Shown: positions 1 through 8,523 of the stretch, in pieces
Layout of the letters: each line of letters begins with the position of its first letter
Position numbering within the stretch: the stretch's first letter is position 1
NCBI GenBank assembly: GCA_021324795.1
Contig: JAJPIK010000040.1
Span: 58,632 to 122,631 of the forward strand
Origin: Chloroflexota bacterium
GTDB taxonomy: Bacteria > Chloroflexota > UBA6077 > FW602-bin22 > CADDYW01
Direction: 5' to 3'
DNA length: 64,000 nt
Program-made: the position numbers and the translations under genes
Notes under the pieces: model-generated
The model's input: the letters and a program-made list of their open reading frames with translations, nothing else
Database searches by the model: none
What the model was told of the DNA's origin: nothing

Positions 1-256
1 GGGCGTAAACCTCGATAAAGGCTTGAACGTCCTCTCGCAGGTGGATGAGGCCAGATCGATCATCCGCCAGGTGCTCGTGGCCCAGCTTCGTCGCCGCTTG
101 ATCGAGCTCTGCTATGCCGAGTGAGCCAAGGACCCGTCCATCCTCGAATATCGCGATCTTTCGGCCGAGTGGCTCACCACGGACAATCGTGACGAGGGCA
201 ACGGGATCTTCAGACTCGATGATGGATTGGATCTCGGCGTAGCTCAGGCCTGACAC
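1..256 (-). CDS. XdhC/CoxI-family protein, second piece (partial, runs off the window start)
   Basis: The GTG start at 256 follows a GAGGG ribosome binding site. The visible 85 residues begin MSGLSYAEIQSIIESEDPVA and contain the VALVTIVRGEPLGRKIAI pattern seen at the start of XdhC/CoxI-domain proteins. These proteins help insert or sulfurate the molybdenum cofactor of xanthine dehydrogenase-type enzymes. The gene lies 12 bp downstream of another short XdhC-like gene on the same strand, so the maturation factor appears to be encoded as two polypeptides. The C-terminal part, expected to be a Rossmann domain, lies outside the window, so the assignment rests on the N-terminus and the context. Confidence 0.7.
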   Translation of the reverse strand, partial: MSGLSYAEIQSIIESEDPVALVTIVRGEPLGRKIAIFEDGRVLGSLGIAELDQAATKLGHEHLADDRSGLIHLREDVQAFIEVYA

Positions 257-268
257 GATATTCCCTCG

Positions 269-580
269 TTAGTTGAGTGGCTCGATGAACACTTCGATGG
301 TCCCGCCGCAGGCGAGACCCACTTCCCAAGCGTCCTCGTCGCTCACTCCATACTTGACCAACTGTGGTCGATTGGTTTGCAAGACATCGAGCGCGGTCTC
401 GATGACGGCGTTTTCCACGCAGCCACCGCTAACTGAACCAGTCATCTCACCGGCACCGGACACTGCCATCTTGGCGCCAACTCCACGCGGAGCCGAGCCA
501 ACAACGCTTACCACTGTCGCCAGCGCGACCGGCTTGCCCTCTGCACGCCATCTTTCAATGTCTGGTAATAGCTCACGCAT
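269..580 (-). CDS. XdhC/CoxI-family molybdenum cofactor maturation protein, N-terminal domain only
   Basis: This 103-residue protein carries the XdhC_CoxI domain: [20 protein letters not shown] near residues 21-40, the [15 protein letters not shown] segment, and a conserved [12 protein letters not shown] end. Family members act in molybdenum cofactor insertion or sulfuration for xanthine and CO dehydrogenases. The usual single-chain XdhC is two to three times longer. Here the first domain stands alone and the next gene downstream supplies another XdhC-like piece. The ATG start lies behind GAGGTGAT. It follows the coxE-like gene by 6 bp, so it is probably co-transcribed with the cox genes. Confidence 0.85.
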   Translation of the reverse strand: MRELLPDIERWRAEGKPVALATVVSVVGSAPRGVGAKMAVSGAGEMTGSVSGGCVENAVIETALDVLQTNRPQLVKYGVSDEDAWEVGLACGGTIEVFIEPLN

Positions 581-586
581 AGAGCA

Positions 587-1996
587 TCACCTCTTTCTTT
601 CGCTACTATTCGTCGGTGCGTCCGAGTAGAGAAAAGTTGGCGGCACGTCACTGACGCCCGTCTTGTGCTTTGGCACGCCAGCCGCGAGTAATTTGTCGCG
701 GAAGGTTCCGTTACTCGGATTTACTGCGGTCTCTCCCGGCTTTTGACGGCGGGTTGGCCGGCGCCCCTCGATCTTTTCTAGATGGCGACCGAGCGCCTCC
801 AAGCTATCGAGGTTGTGAACTGGCATAAAGTCGTCGACGAAGGGGAGTGCCGCCTGGATCCCCTGAGTCAACGGTTGGTATGACGGTAACCCAAGCAGCG
901 GGTTGAGCCAGATCAAGCGGTAGCAATTCCGCTGGAGCCGCTCCATTTCGGCGCGGAGTACCGCGATGTCGCCCCGGTCCCAGCCGTCGCTGATGATCAT
1001 CACGATCGCACCGCGACCCAGGACGCGCTTGCTCCATGCATAGTTGAATGTGCGGATCGCTTCGCCGATGCGGGTACCTCCCGACCAATCCTGGACCGCC
1101 TTGCTGACCTCACCGAGAGCGGCGCCGGGGTCGCGAGTTCGGAGCTGACGCGTGATCCGGGTCAGGCGGGTCGCGAAGACAAATGCCTCGACTCGATCCA
1201 AACCGTGCTCGACGGTATGGAGGAACTGCAGCAAGGTTCGACTGTAATGATCCATCGACCCACTGATGTCACAGATCAGGACCAGTGGTCGCGGGCGGGT
1301 CCGCAAGCGTCGATGGGCGAGCGAAAAAACCTCGCCGCCATTCCGTAGGTTTCGGCGAATCGTGCGCCGAAGATCGAGCTGCCGCCCGAGTTGATGCGCT
1401 TCGAAGCGACGGGTACGCCGTCGGGCAATCTTCCAGCGCATCTCGCGCATAAGCTGGCGAGCGCGCTGCAACTCGGTGGGCGTATAGTTCTCGAAATCCT
1501 TGTGGCGCAGGATCTCATCGTAACTGTAAGCGAGCATAACTTTCGTCTGTGGCTCCAACTCTTCGCTGGGCTCATCGCCGTCGCTCGCCGCGTCCTGGTA
1601 GACGATCTGTACGGTCTGGGGAATCGACTCGTCGACGTTCCCCTGGTCGGGAATGCAGTCTTCGACCGGGTAAAATGATCCAACCGGAGGCAAGAGTTCA
1701 CGGGCGCGCTGCTCGAGGATCTGCGCGGTACGTGCATTCCAGAAGAGGTCGAACAGCGTGTCGAAGACTGGCAGGTCTTCGCGCCGGCCGACTAGAATCA
1801 CCCGCGCAGTGTGATAGACGTCCTCGCGGTTGCCGACATCGATCAGATCGAGCGCTCGGATCAGATCGAGAATCTGACCGGTCCCAATCGTCATCCCGGC
1901 CCGACGTAGTAGCCGGGCAAACAAGACGACGTTCTCCGGTAGATGAGAATAGTCGTGTCCGCTCTCAATGACCTCGATCTTCTCCGTCAGTTGCAC
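587..1996 (-). CDS. coxE: VWA-domain protein of the CoxE family
   Basis: The 469-residue protein has a C-terminal von Willebrand A domain with a clear MIDAS motif (LVLICDISGSMDHYS around residues 240-254) and the later VMIISDGWDRGD segment. The N-terminal half is charged and helical, as in CoxE. CoxE works with the MoxR-type ATPase CoxD in maturation of the active site of CO-dehydrogenase-like molybdenum enzymes. The GTG start at 1996 lies inside the end of the coxD gene, a 32-bp overlap that implies translational coupling. The length is somewhat above typical CoxE because of a basic C-terminal tail (about residues 405-469) rich in R, K and P. Confidence 0.88.
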   Translation of the reverse strand: MQLTEKIEVIESGHDYSHLPENVVLFARLLRRAGMTIGTGQILDLIRALDLIDVGNREDVYHTARVILVGRREDLPVFDTLFDLFWNARTAQILEQRARELLPPVGSFYPVEDCIPDQGNVDESIPQTVQIVYQDAASDGDEPSEELEPQTKVMLAYSYDEILRHKDFENYTPTELQRARQLMREMRWKIARRRTRRFEAHQLGRQLDLRRTIRRNLRNGGEVFSLAHRRLRTRPRPLVLICDISGSMDHYSRTLLQFLHTVEHGLDRVEAFVFATRLTRITRQLRTRDPGAALGEVSKAVQDWSGGTRIGEAIRTFNYAWSKRVLGRGAIVMIISDGWDRGDIAVLRAEMERLQRNCYRLIWLNPLLGLPSYQPLTQGIQAALPFVDDFMPVHNLDSLEALGRHLEKIEGRRPTRRQKPGETAVNPSNGTFRDKLLAAGVPKHKTGVSDVPPTFLYSDAPTNSSERKR

Positions 1997-2879
1997 GTGC
2001 GAACTCCAGCAGAGAGCCGATGTTACCGGCTCGAATCTTTTGAATGTCGTCCTGATACTTGAGCAGCGTGCCGAGCGTATCGACGACGAGCTCCTCGTTC
2101 AGCGAGACCGCACCAAGGGTTGAAAGAGCACTTGCCCAGTCGAGCGTTTCGGCGACACCGGGGAGCTTATAGAGATCCTGACGTCGGAGCTCTTCGACAA
2201 AGCGGCAGACTTGGCGGGCCAGGTCCGCCGTGACCTCCGGCCGCTTGGTGGTGACGATCTGAAACTCTTTCTGGAAGGATGGGTAGTCGATCCAGTGGTA
2301 GAGGCAGCGCCGCTTCAGAGCGTCGTGGACCTCGCGGGTACGGTTAGAGGTAATCACGACGACGGGCGGCTCTTTTGCCCGAATCGTGCCGATCTCGGGC
2401 ACTGTAATCTGGTAGTCGGAAAGGAGCTCGAGCAGGAATGCTTCGAACTCTTCATCAGCCCGATCAATTTCGTCGATAAGGAGAACAGGGGCACGTCCGT
2501 CCTTTTCCTCAATCGCCTGAAGGAGCGGGCGACGGATCATGAACTCGGGTCCGAAAATCTCGCGCAGCGCTTCGTTCTGATGAGCGCCGGTCGCTTCCAA
2601 CAAACGAATGTGAAGTAGCTGGCGACTGTAGTTCCACTCGTAAACGGCCGAGTTCACGTCCAGGCCTTCATAACACTGGAGGCGGATTAATTCAGTATCC
2701 AGCAGATCGGCAAGCACCTTGGCGATTTCGGTCTTGCCGACTCCCGCTTCGCCTTCCAGAAAGAGTGGCTTCTGCAGGCGCAAGCTGAGAAAAATAACCG
2801 TGGCGAGCCCTCTTTCCGCGACGTAGAGCCGCTCGCGCAAGGAACGCTCAACTTCGGCGATCGAGCCTGGTACGTTCAC
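1965..2879 (-). CDS. coxD: MoxR/CoxD-type AAA+ ATPase
   Basis: The 304-residue protein has a Walker A motif GEAGVGKTEIAK (residues 43-54), a Walker B segment PVLLIDEIDRADEEFEAFLLELL and a sensor region VVVITSNRTREVHDALKRRCL. These are the signatures of MoxR-family AAA+ chaperone ATPases. In cox clusters CoxD is needed for assembly of the copper-sulfur-molybdenum centre, together with the VWA protein CoxE encoded immediately downstream with overlap. The start is GTG at 2879. It lies 64 bp downstream of the coxG-like gene on the same strand. Confidence 0.9.
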   Translation of the reverse strand: MNVPGSIAEVERSLRERLYVAERGLATVIFLSLRLQKPLFLEGEAGVGKTEIAKVLADLLDTELIRLQCYEGLDVNSAVYEWNYSRQLLHIRLLEATGAHQNEALREIFGPEFMIRRPLLQAIEEKDGRAPVLLIDEIDRADEEFEAFLLELLSDYQITVPEIGTIRAKEPPVVVITSNRTREVHDALKRRCLYHWIDYPSFQKEFQIVTTKRPEVTADLARQVCRFVEELRRQDLYKLPGVAETLDWASALSTLGAVSLNEELVVDTLGTLLKYQDDIQKIRAGNIGSLLEFARATDGEDRGH

Positions 2880-2943
2880 ACGATTCTCCGTACGATTGAA
2901 TCAAGCGATTGGATGATGCGATCAAATAATGCGTGGAATATGC

Positions 2944-3399
2944 TCAGGACACGCTCGGCGCGGACGCTTCGATCTTTTTCTGCATGCACTCGAAGAACTG
3001 ATTCATCATCATGCGCGCCGCGGGTAAGAGCACACGCTGGCCGACCCCGGCAATCATCCCGCCCACTTGAGCGTCTCCATCGACGTCGACGCGCGTGCCT
3101 TTCTCCGAGTCACTCAGGCTTACCAGGCCTGTTCCTTTGACGAATCCTGGACCACCTGAGCCTTCGACGTTCAGGCGATAGCTAGCCGCCTCGTTTTCGT
3201 CGGTGATCTGGATGTAGCCGCTGAACGAGCCTCGAATCGCAGCGATGCCGACTTGCAGGCGCGCTAGATAGCGCCCGTCCTCTTGCAGCGTCAACGACTG
3301 ACAACCTGGGATGCACTCTTGGAGTAAATCCGGATTGCGCAGCGCTTGGTAGACGTAAGCACGAGGCGCCGCGAAATTATACGTTCCTTCGACCTTCAA
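2944..3399 (-). CDS. coxG: CoxG-family SRPBCC-fold protein
   Basis: The 151-residue protein begins MKVEGTYNFAAPRAYVYQALRNPDLLQECIPGC, the standard opening of CoxG/SRPBCC proteins, and continues with the LTLQEDGRYLARLQVGIAAIRGSFSGY pattern. CoxG is reported to help anchor CO dehydrogenase to the membrane or bind quinone, and it is a regular member of cox clusters. The start is TTG at 3399 behind GGGAGA with good spacing. It is the first gene after the 425-bp gap that separates it from coxM, so it may have its own promoter (see 3560-3588). Confidence 0.86.
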   Translation of the reverse strand: MKVEGTYNFAAPRAYVYQALRNPDLLQECIPGCQSLTLQEDGRYLARLQVGIAAIRGSFSGYIQITDENEAASYRLNVEGSGGPGFVKGTGLVSLSDSEKGTRVDVDGDAQVGGMIAGVGQRVLLPAARMMMNQFFECMQKKIEASAPSVS

Positions 3400-3824
3400 T
3401 GATCTCCCTTTCGTCCAGCCTTGTAGCAGATTTAGATGCTAGGCAAGCCACGTCTCCCAGCCAACGGCTTTCCGTGGCCCATTCGAGGATCAACATACAT
3501 ATAACACGGTCGCCAGTTGGGATGCCACGACGCGGCGCAAAGCATAAAACATCATTTCTATGATACCCGTTCGTCGTGCAACGGTAAACCAATAAGGCTA
3601 GCTGGAGCTAACGCGGAATTTGCGAGGCGACTCGGGGGCTTGGGCCTTTGCCCCGCGAGTCGGATCTAGGACCACAGGACCAAGACGGCCACTCGTAGAG
3701 ATAGGTCGCTGACTCGTCTCGAAGACTGCTCGTCTTGGCCCACAAGTGGTTTGAGCCTGCAATCGAGGGCACAGTCCGCACTCTACCCCCCAGAGGGAGA
3801 GAGAACAGGACGACGGCCATCGCT
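3400..3824. other. 425-bp gap inside the cox cluster with two inverted repeats
   Basis: No convincing gene is visible here; short open frames on both strands lack family features and ribosome binding sites. Two imperfect hairpins are present: 3629-3661 (arms GACTCG...GGGGC / GCCCC...GAGTC with one bulged base) and 3680-3738 (arms CCAAGACG / CGTCTTGG). Both lie downstream of coxM on the minus strand and may terminate or stabilise the coxS-coxM transcript, but neither is followed by a T-run. No piece of a molybdenum-binding large subunit can be recognised. Confidence 0.5.
3560..3588 (-). promoter_or_regulatory. possible sigma-70-type promoter for coxG-coxD-coxE-xdhC
   Basis: Reading the minus strand, TTTACC (3588-3583) is followed after 17 bp by TATCAT (3565-3560), about 160 bp upstream of the coxG start. 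The -10 is good and the -35 moderate. It sits in the gap between coxM and coxG, where a second transcription start would be expected. Confidence 0.35.
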
Positions 3825-4694
3825 TTAGCGGCCGGCACGTTCAATCGCGCGACGCAGCGCGCGGACCGTGAACTCGCTAACCAGGTGGCGGCGATACTCT
3901 TCCGAAGCGTGAATGTCGCCGGTCACTTCAATGGATTCCGCGGCGCTCGTGGCTGCCTGACGCAGCACGGTATCATCAAGTCGTGAGCCAACCAGAGCAC
4001 TCTCGGCAGCGGCTACCCGTGTCGCCTTGGGCCCAGCCCCGGTGACACCGATTGCTACCTGGGCACAGGTCCCATTGGCATTCAGACGGACCGCCGCGGC
4101 GACCCCGACGATCGCGTAGCGCGAAGCTGGATGAGGGAACTTCTCGTAAGCGACGCCGGTGCCAGCGGCTGGAATGGGGATGCGTAGTTGAGTTACGACT
4201 TCGTCTGATTTGAGCGATGTGGTCAGGAGATCGACAAAGAAGTCGCTAACCTTGATCGTTCGCTGCCCCTTTGGGCCGGTCGCGACGATCTCACTGTCCA
4301 GGGCAAGGATCAGCGCCGGATAATCAGCGGCCGGATCGGCGTGGGCCAGGCTACCCCCGATGGTCCCACGATTGCGCACTTGCACGTCGCCGATCAATGC
4401 GGCGGTCTCAGAGAGCGCGGGCAAACGTTCCTTGATCAGGCTAGACGACTCGATCTCGTAATGGGTCGTCAGCGCGCCAATTTCGAGAGTGCCATTTGCC
4501 TCGCGAATGTATTTCAGACCGGGAATGCGGGCCAGATCGACCAGGTAACGCGGAGAGGCCAATCGTAGCTTCATCAAGGGGATCAAGCTGTGACCACCGG
4601 CCACTAGCTTCGCATCGTCCGGGTGAGCGCTAAGAAAGTTGATGGCTTCGGCCAGAGAGTTGGGAGCTACGTAGTCAAATGCGCTCGGAATCAC
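3825..4694 (-). CDS. coxM: FAD-binding middle subunit of a CO dehydrogenase/xanthine dehydrogenase-type molybdenum hydroxylase
   Basis: The 289-residue protein has the two FAD-binding signatures of the family: AGGHSLIPLMKLRLASP (residues 32-48) and TIGGSLAHADPAADYPA (residues 112-128). The C-terminal CO_deh_flav_C domain follows (SDFFVDLLTTSLKSDEVVTQLRIP). The medium subunit passes electrons from the iron-sulfur subunit to FAD and on to a quinone or other acceptor. The GTG start at 4694 has a GGAGGAG site. It follows coxS by 140 bp. The molybdopterin-binding large subunit that would complete the enzyme is not adjacent. Confidence 0.93.
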   Translation of the reverse strand: MIPSAFDYVAPNSLAEAINFLSAHPDDAKLVAGGHSLIPLMKLRLASPRYLVDLARIPGLKYIREANGTLEIGALTTHYEIESSSLIKERLPALSETAALIGDVQVRNRGTIGGSLAHADPAADYPALILALDSEIVATGPKGQRTIKVSDFFVDLLTTSLKSDEVVTQLRIPIPAAGTGVAYEKFPHPASRYAIVGVAAAVRLNANGTCAQVAIGVTGAGPKATRVAAAESALVGSRLDDTVLRQAATSAAESIEVTGDIHASEEYRRHLVSEFTVRALRRAIERAGR

Positions 4695-4834
4695 GACTTA
4701 ACTCCTCCAATGACTGAACCGGGCAAAGCCACGGTCAGATCTAGTCCCGGATGTCGCGGCCGGGCTACTAGGTGAACACGGTATAGCAACGGCAAGCTCT
4801 GCGATCAGGCTTGTCGACCACACGGCGAGAAGTC

Positions 4835-5323
4835 TTAGCGCGCGCCGGCTGGCTCGCCAGACTGCAGCTTTTTCGCCGCGTACTGAACCGCTTTGACGAT
4901 ATTGTGATAACCGGTGCAGCGACAAAGGTTTCCTTCGAGAGCGTGCCGAATCTCGGCCTCAGTCGGGTTCGGGTTACGCTCGAGGAGCTGCACGGACATC
5001 ATGATCATGCCAGGGGTGCAAAATCCACACTGGAGTCCATGCTCTTCCCAGAATCCTTCCTGGACCGGGTGCAATTGTCCATCCTTGGCCAAGCCTTCGA
5101 TCGTCGTTATCGACGCACCGTTCGCCTGCACCGCGAACATGGTGCACGACTTCACGGCTTGACCGTCGACGAGGACCGTGCAGGCGCCGCACTGGGACGT
5201 ATCGCAGCCGATGTGGGTGCCGGTCAGGCCAAGGACGTCGCGCAGATAGTGAACGAGGAGAGTGCGAGGCTCCACGTCGTTTTGATAAGTTTTGCCGTTA
5301 ACGGTGACCTTCACTTCACTCAC
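4835..5323 (-). CDS. coxS: [2Fe-2S] small subunit of a CO dehydrogenase/xanthine dehydrogenase-type enzyme
   Basis: From the GTG at 5323 (behind GGGAGA) the product is 162 residues, the usual CoxS length. An upstream extension to 5488 is open but unlike the family. The first [2Fe-2S] cluster motif is [15 protein letters not shown], with a further Cys in KSC. The second cluster sits in CGFCTPGMI and [14 protein letters not shown]. The subunit carries electrons from the molybdenum site to the FAD subunit encoded next (coxM). Confidence 0.94.
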   Translation of the reverse strand: MSEVKVTVNGKTYQNDVEPRTLLVHYLRDVLGLTGTHIGCDTSQCGACTVLVDGQAVKSCTMFAVQANGASITTIEGLAKDGQLHPVQEGFWEEHGLQCGFCTPGMIMMSVQLLERNPNPTEAEIRHALEGNLCRCTGYHNIVKAVQYAAKKLQSGEPAGAR

Positions 5324-5450
5324 TGAGATCTTCTCCCATCCTGGTGTGTTTCTTTGTTCCCAGGGGTACGCGGTTTGGGCACCGGGCGCAATGCTGTCAC
5401 GTCTTGGAACAATTTCCGCGAGGGCTGAGCAGACTGCGCTAGCGGTCTCA

Positions 5451-6002
5451 CTATATGCCCCCGGAATTGGACGTGTCAAGGTTGCCACGTTTTCCAGATG
5501 ATGTTGGAAACGTCAGCTCTAGCAGGCGGCCATTGCCGTCGTATTCGGCAACTCCACAGCGCACGTAGTGGTCATCGAGCTTAACGTCCTGAATTAAGAA
5601 AGGAAGAACTCGGGCCGTGTTTTCAATCAGATCGAGCTTTGCTAGGTCATTGGGGTGAATCCAGTGTAATCTGCCTTCCTTGCAAGTCGGAAGCCGATCG
5701 CTCGCGGTCGTACCTGTCAGATAAGCCAGGCACACCACCTGCTCGACTGGATGATGAAATAGGAGCAGCCGCCGCAAGCAAAGTGGTGAAACCTCGCTAG
5801 GACTGAGGTCAGTTTCTTCGAATAGCTCGCGCTGCGCTGCCTTCACCAGATCGCCAAGCTCGTCCGACTCGACTTTTCCTCCCAGGCCTGTCCAGCGCAA
5901 CGGAGCAAATTTCTTCCATGCCGCGCGCTGAAGCAGGAGAAGACGGTCGCCGTGGAACAGAACGACGACCGTCCGGACGTCGAGGGAAAGAGGGACTGGC
6001 AT
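5451..6002 (-). CDS. NUDIX hydrolase
   Basis: The ATG at 6002 lies 6 bp behind a perfect AGGAGG, so the upstream open frame to 6131 is not used; the product is 183 residues. The Nudix box is [17 protein letters not shown] followed by RELFEET, with two residues inserted relative to the canonical spacing. The segment [33 protein letters not shown] resembles MutT/MTH1-type oxidised-nucleotide diphosphatases, but the substrate cannot be fixed from sequence. The gene stands 127 bp upstream of coxS on the same strand. Confidence 0.85.
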   Translation of the reverse strand: MPVPLSLDVRTVVVLFHGDRLLLLQRAAWKKFAPLRWTGLGGKVESDELGDLVKAAQRELFEETDLSPSEVSPLCLRRLLLFHHPVEQVVCLAYLTGTTASDRLPTCKEGRLHWIHPNDLAKLDLIENTARVLPFLIQDVKLDDHYVRCGVAEYDGNGRLLELTFPTSSGKRGNLDTSNSGGI

Positions 6003-6182
6003 GGGGAGCCTCCTGCTCATCCTTAATCGCCGATACGTTAGGAAGTATCGTAACCTCTGTGAAGTTCTTTGCAAGGGGTTGTTAATCAGGAGCGCGGCCA
6101 TCTCGACCGCGTTCCCGATCCACCGCTGCACTATTGTCTGCGGAGTGAGTTTTAGACAAGATTGGTGGGAAAGGAGCAGGCC

Positions 6183-6413
6183 GTGAAGATCACGCGGATC
6201 GAAACGTTCTTCGTCGACATCACCTGGGCATGCTGGACATTCCTGGAGCTGGATCCTGACGAGGGAGTCACCGTCGTGGGGGAGTGCACCTTGGAGGGTA
6301 AAGAGGAGATGGTCGTCGGGGCACTAAAGGACCTGTCACGCTACGTGTCATCCTGGATGGCGTCGTACTGGCGCGCCACGGGATCTGAATTTCTGGAAGC
6401 ACGTCTGCATTGA
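6183..6413 (+). pseudogene. N-terminal remnant of an enolase-superfamily (mandelate racemase/muconate lactonizing type) gene
   Basis: From the GTG at 6183, with AAAGGAG upstream, the frame encodes VKITRIETFFVD, then WTFLELDPDEGVTVVGECTLEGKEEMVVGALKDLSRYV. This is the N-terminal capping domain of galactonate dehydratase/mandelate racemase-like enzymes, in which the segment normally reads DEGVTGWGEx(T/S)xEGK. About 60 recognisable residues are followed by unrelated sequence and a stop. The family is about 370-400 residues long and the whole barrel domain with the catalytic acids is absent, so this is a decayed gene with its start and ribosome binding site still in place. Confidence 0.75.
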
Positions 6414-6491
6414 GTAGAATCTCCGAGGCTGCGCTCCCGAGGTCTCGCGTTTCTAACGTTTACCACTCTGGCGCGCGAGCCTCGGAAAGTG

Positions 6492-6497
6492 TATAAT
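6492..6497 (+). promoter_or_regulatory. -10 element upstream of uvrB
   Basis: A perfect TATAAT stands 54 bp upstream of the uvrB start, in a 137-bp gap. No good -35 hexamer is seen 16-18 bp upstream, so this may be a weak or activator-dependent promoter for the uvrB-uvrA-antiporter operon. Confidence 0.4.
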
Positions 6498-6550
6498 TCC
6501 GGAGCCACAAAATTGGAACGTACGTTCTTTTCTTTGCTCAGGAGGTCGCC

Positions 6551-8521
6551 TTGCCGGACTTTCGAGTCGTCTCAGAGTTCCAGCCGACTGGCGATCAACC
6601 CGAGGCGATTGCCAAGCTGGTCGAAGGGGTCAAGAAAGGATACCGCTTTCAGACGTTGCTCGGTGTGACTGGCTCCGGGAAGACGTATACGATGGCTAAA
6701 GTCGTCGAGCAGCTTCAGCGCCCCACCCTCGTCATTGCTCACAACAAGACGCTCGCCGCTCAGCTCGCGAGCGAGTTTCGGGAGTTTTTTCCAGACAATG
6801 CTGTCGAGTACTTTGTCAGCTATTACGATTATTACCAGCCCGAAGCGTACGTTCCCCGAACGGATACCTACATTGAGAAAGACGCGACGATCAATGACGA
6901 TCTCGATCGGCTGCGGCACGCGGCGACTCAGGCGTTGTTCACGCGGCGTGACGTTCTAATTGTTGCTTCGGTATCGTGCATCTATAGTCTTGGCGAGCCG
7001 GAAGAATACAATCAGACGACTGTCCGCATTCAAGTTGGCGAGACCCGGAATCGCGATAAGCTGCTGCGCTGGCTGACTGACATCTATTACGAGCGAAACG
7101 ATTATAACTTTACCCGGGGTAAATTCCGGGTACGCGGGGACGCGGTCGAGGTTTTCCCGGCCTACGAAGAAGTGGCGACACGGATCGAGTTCTGGGGTGA
7201 CGAGGTCGAACGCATCGTTGACGTCGATCCGATGACCGGTGAGATCTTGCTCAATCGCACCTCGTTGGAGATTTATCCGGCCAAGCATTTCGTCACGAGT
7301 AAGGAGAAGCTTCAGCTCGCCCTGAAAAGTATCGAGGCCGAGCTGGAAGAGCGTGTCAAGGAGCTCGAAAGCCAGGGTAAGCTTCTCGAAGCGGAGCGGA
7401 TCCGCCAGCGGACGATGTTTGATCTGGAGATGCTGCGGGAAACCGGCGTTTGCGCTGGGATCGAGAACTATGCGCGTCATCTTGCGCAACGCGAGCCGGG
7501 TAGCCAACCCTGGACGTTGCTCGACTACTTCCCCGACGACTTCGTGATGTTTGTCGACGAGTCACATATCACCCTTCCGCAGATCCGTGGCATGTACCAT
7601 GGCGATCGCTCACGCAAGGAGGTGCTGGTCGACTATGGCTTCCGTCTGCCGTCGGCGCTCGATAACCGACCGCTTATGTTCGAAGAGTTCGAGCGGCACA
7701 TTAATCAGGTAATCTTTGTCTCGGCGACGCCCGGACCCTACGAGTTTGCCCATCAGCAACAGCTCGTCGAGCAGGTCATTCGTCCCACCGGCCTCGTTGA
7801 TCCCTCGATCGAGGTCAAGCCGACGGCCGGCCAGATCGACGACCTGCTCAAGGAGATTCGAATTCGGGTCGAACATGGGGAGCGTGCGCTCGTCACGACC
7901 TTGACCAAGAAAATGGCCGAAGACCTTGCCGACTACTTGCGCGAGGTCGGCGTCAAAGTTCATTATCTTCATTCTGAAATCGAAACACTGGAGCGCGTCG
8001 ACATCCTACGTGATTTGCGGCTGGGCGTTTACGACGTGGTGGTTGGGATCAACTTATTACGCGAAGGGTTAGACCTTCCAGAAGTCTCATTGGTCGCGAT
8101 CCTCGACGCCGATAAGGAAGGTTTCCTTCGCTCGGAGGGGTCGTTGATCCAGATGATCGGACGAGCAGCACGCCATGTCGATGGGCACGTGATTATGTAC
8201 GCGGACACGATGACCGACTCGATGAAGCGGGCGATTGATGAGACCTACCGCCGCCGGGCGATCCAAATTGCCCACAATGAGAAGCACGGGATTGTCCCGG
8301 TTGGTATCCGTAAGGCGGTAAAGGACATCACCGACCGAGTGCGCGCCGTCGCGGAAAGCCGGCCGGTCTATGCGGTGGGTAACGGCATTCCCCGCGAGGA
8401 AGCGGCGCGGATGATCAAAGAGCTAGAGAAACAGATGAAGGACGCGGCACGCAATCTGGAGTTCGAGAAGGCGGCGATGCTCCGCGATCAGATCGTCGAG
8501 CTGCGTCGGACCCTGGAGTGA
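6551..8521 (+). CDS. uvrB: excinuclease ABC subunit B
   Basis: The 656-residue protein is a full-length UvrB. It has the Walker [15 protein letters not shown] near residue 40, the beta-hairpin segment [15 protein letters not shown], the helicase motif [16 protein letters not shown], the IGRAARH motif and a C-terminal UvrC-interacting UVR domain ([25 protein letters not shown]). UvrB loads at damaged DNA with UvrA and recruits UvrC. The start is TTG at 6551 behind AGGAGGTCGCC. The gene runs directly into uvrA. Confidence 0.98.
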   Translation: MPDFRVVSEFQPTGDQPEAIAKLVEGVKKGYRFQTLLGVTGSGKTYTMAKVVEQLQRPTLVIAHNKTLAAQLASEFREFFPDNAVEYFVSYYDYYQPEAYVPRTDTYIEKDATINDDLDRLRHAATQALFTRRDVLIVASVSCIYSLGEPEEYNQTTVRIQVGETRNRDKLLRWLTDIYYERNDYNFTRGKFRVRGDAVEVFPAYEEVATRIEFWGDEVERIVDVDPMTGEILLNRTSLEIYPAKHFVTSKEKLQLALKSIEAELEERVKELESQGKLLEAERIRQRTMFDLEMLRETGVCAGIENYARHLAQREPGSQPWTLLDYFPDDFVMFVDESHITLPQIRGMYHGDRSRKEVLVDYGFRLPSALDNRPLMFEEFERHINQVIFVSATPGPYEFAHQQQLVEQVIRPTGLVDPSIEVKPTAGQIDDLLKEIRIRVEHGERALVTTLTKKMAEDLADYLREVGVKVHYLHSEIETLERVDILRDLRLGVYDVVVGINLLREGLDLPEVSLVAILDADKEGFLRSEGSLIQMIGRAARHVDGHVIMYADTMTDSMKRAIDETYRRRAIQIAHNEKHGIVPVGIRKAVKDITDRVRAVAESRPVYAVGNGIPREEAARMIKELEKQMKDAARNLEFEKAAMLRDQIVELRRTLE

Positions 8522-8523
8522 GA

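Noticed and set aside
3608..3844. Short open frames in the coxM-coxG gap
   Set aside because: No ribosome binding site, no family features, and they overlap hairpins; treated as non-coding.
5324..5488. N-terminal extension of coxS
   Set aside because: The extra 55 residues have no family match, and GTG 5323 has a ribosome binding site and gives the usual CoxS length.
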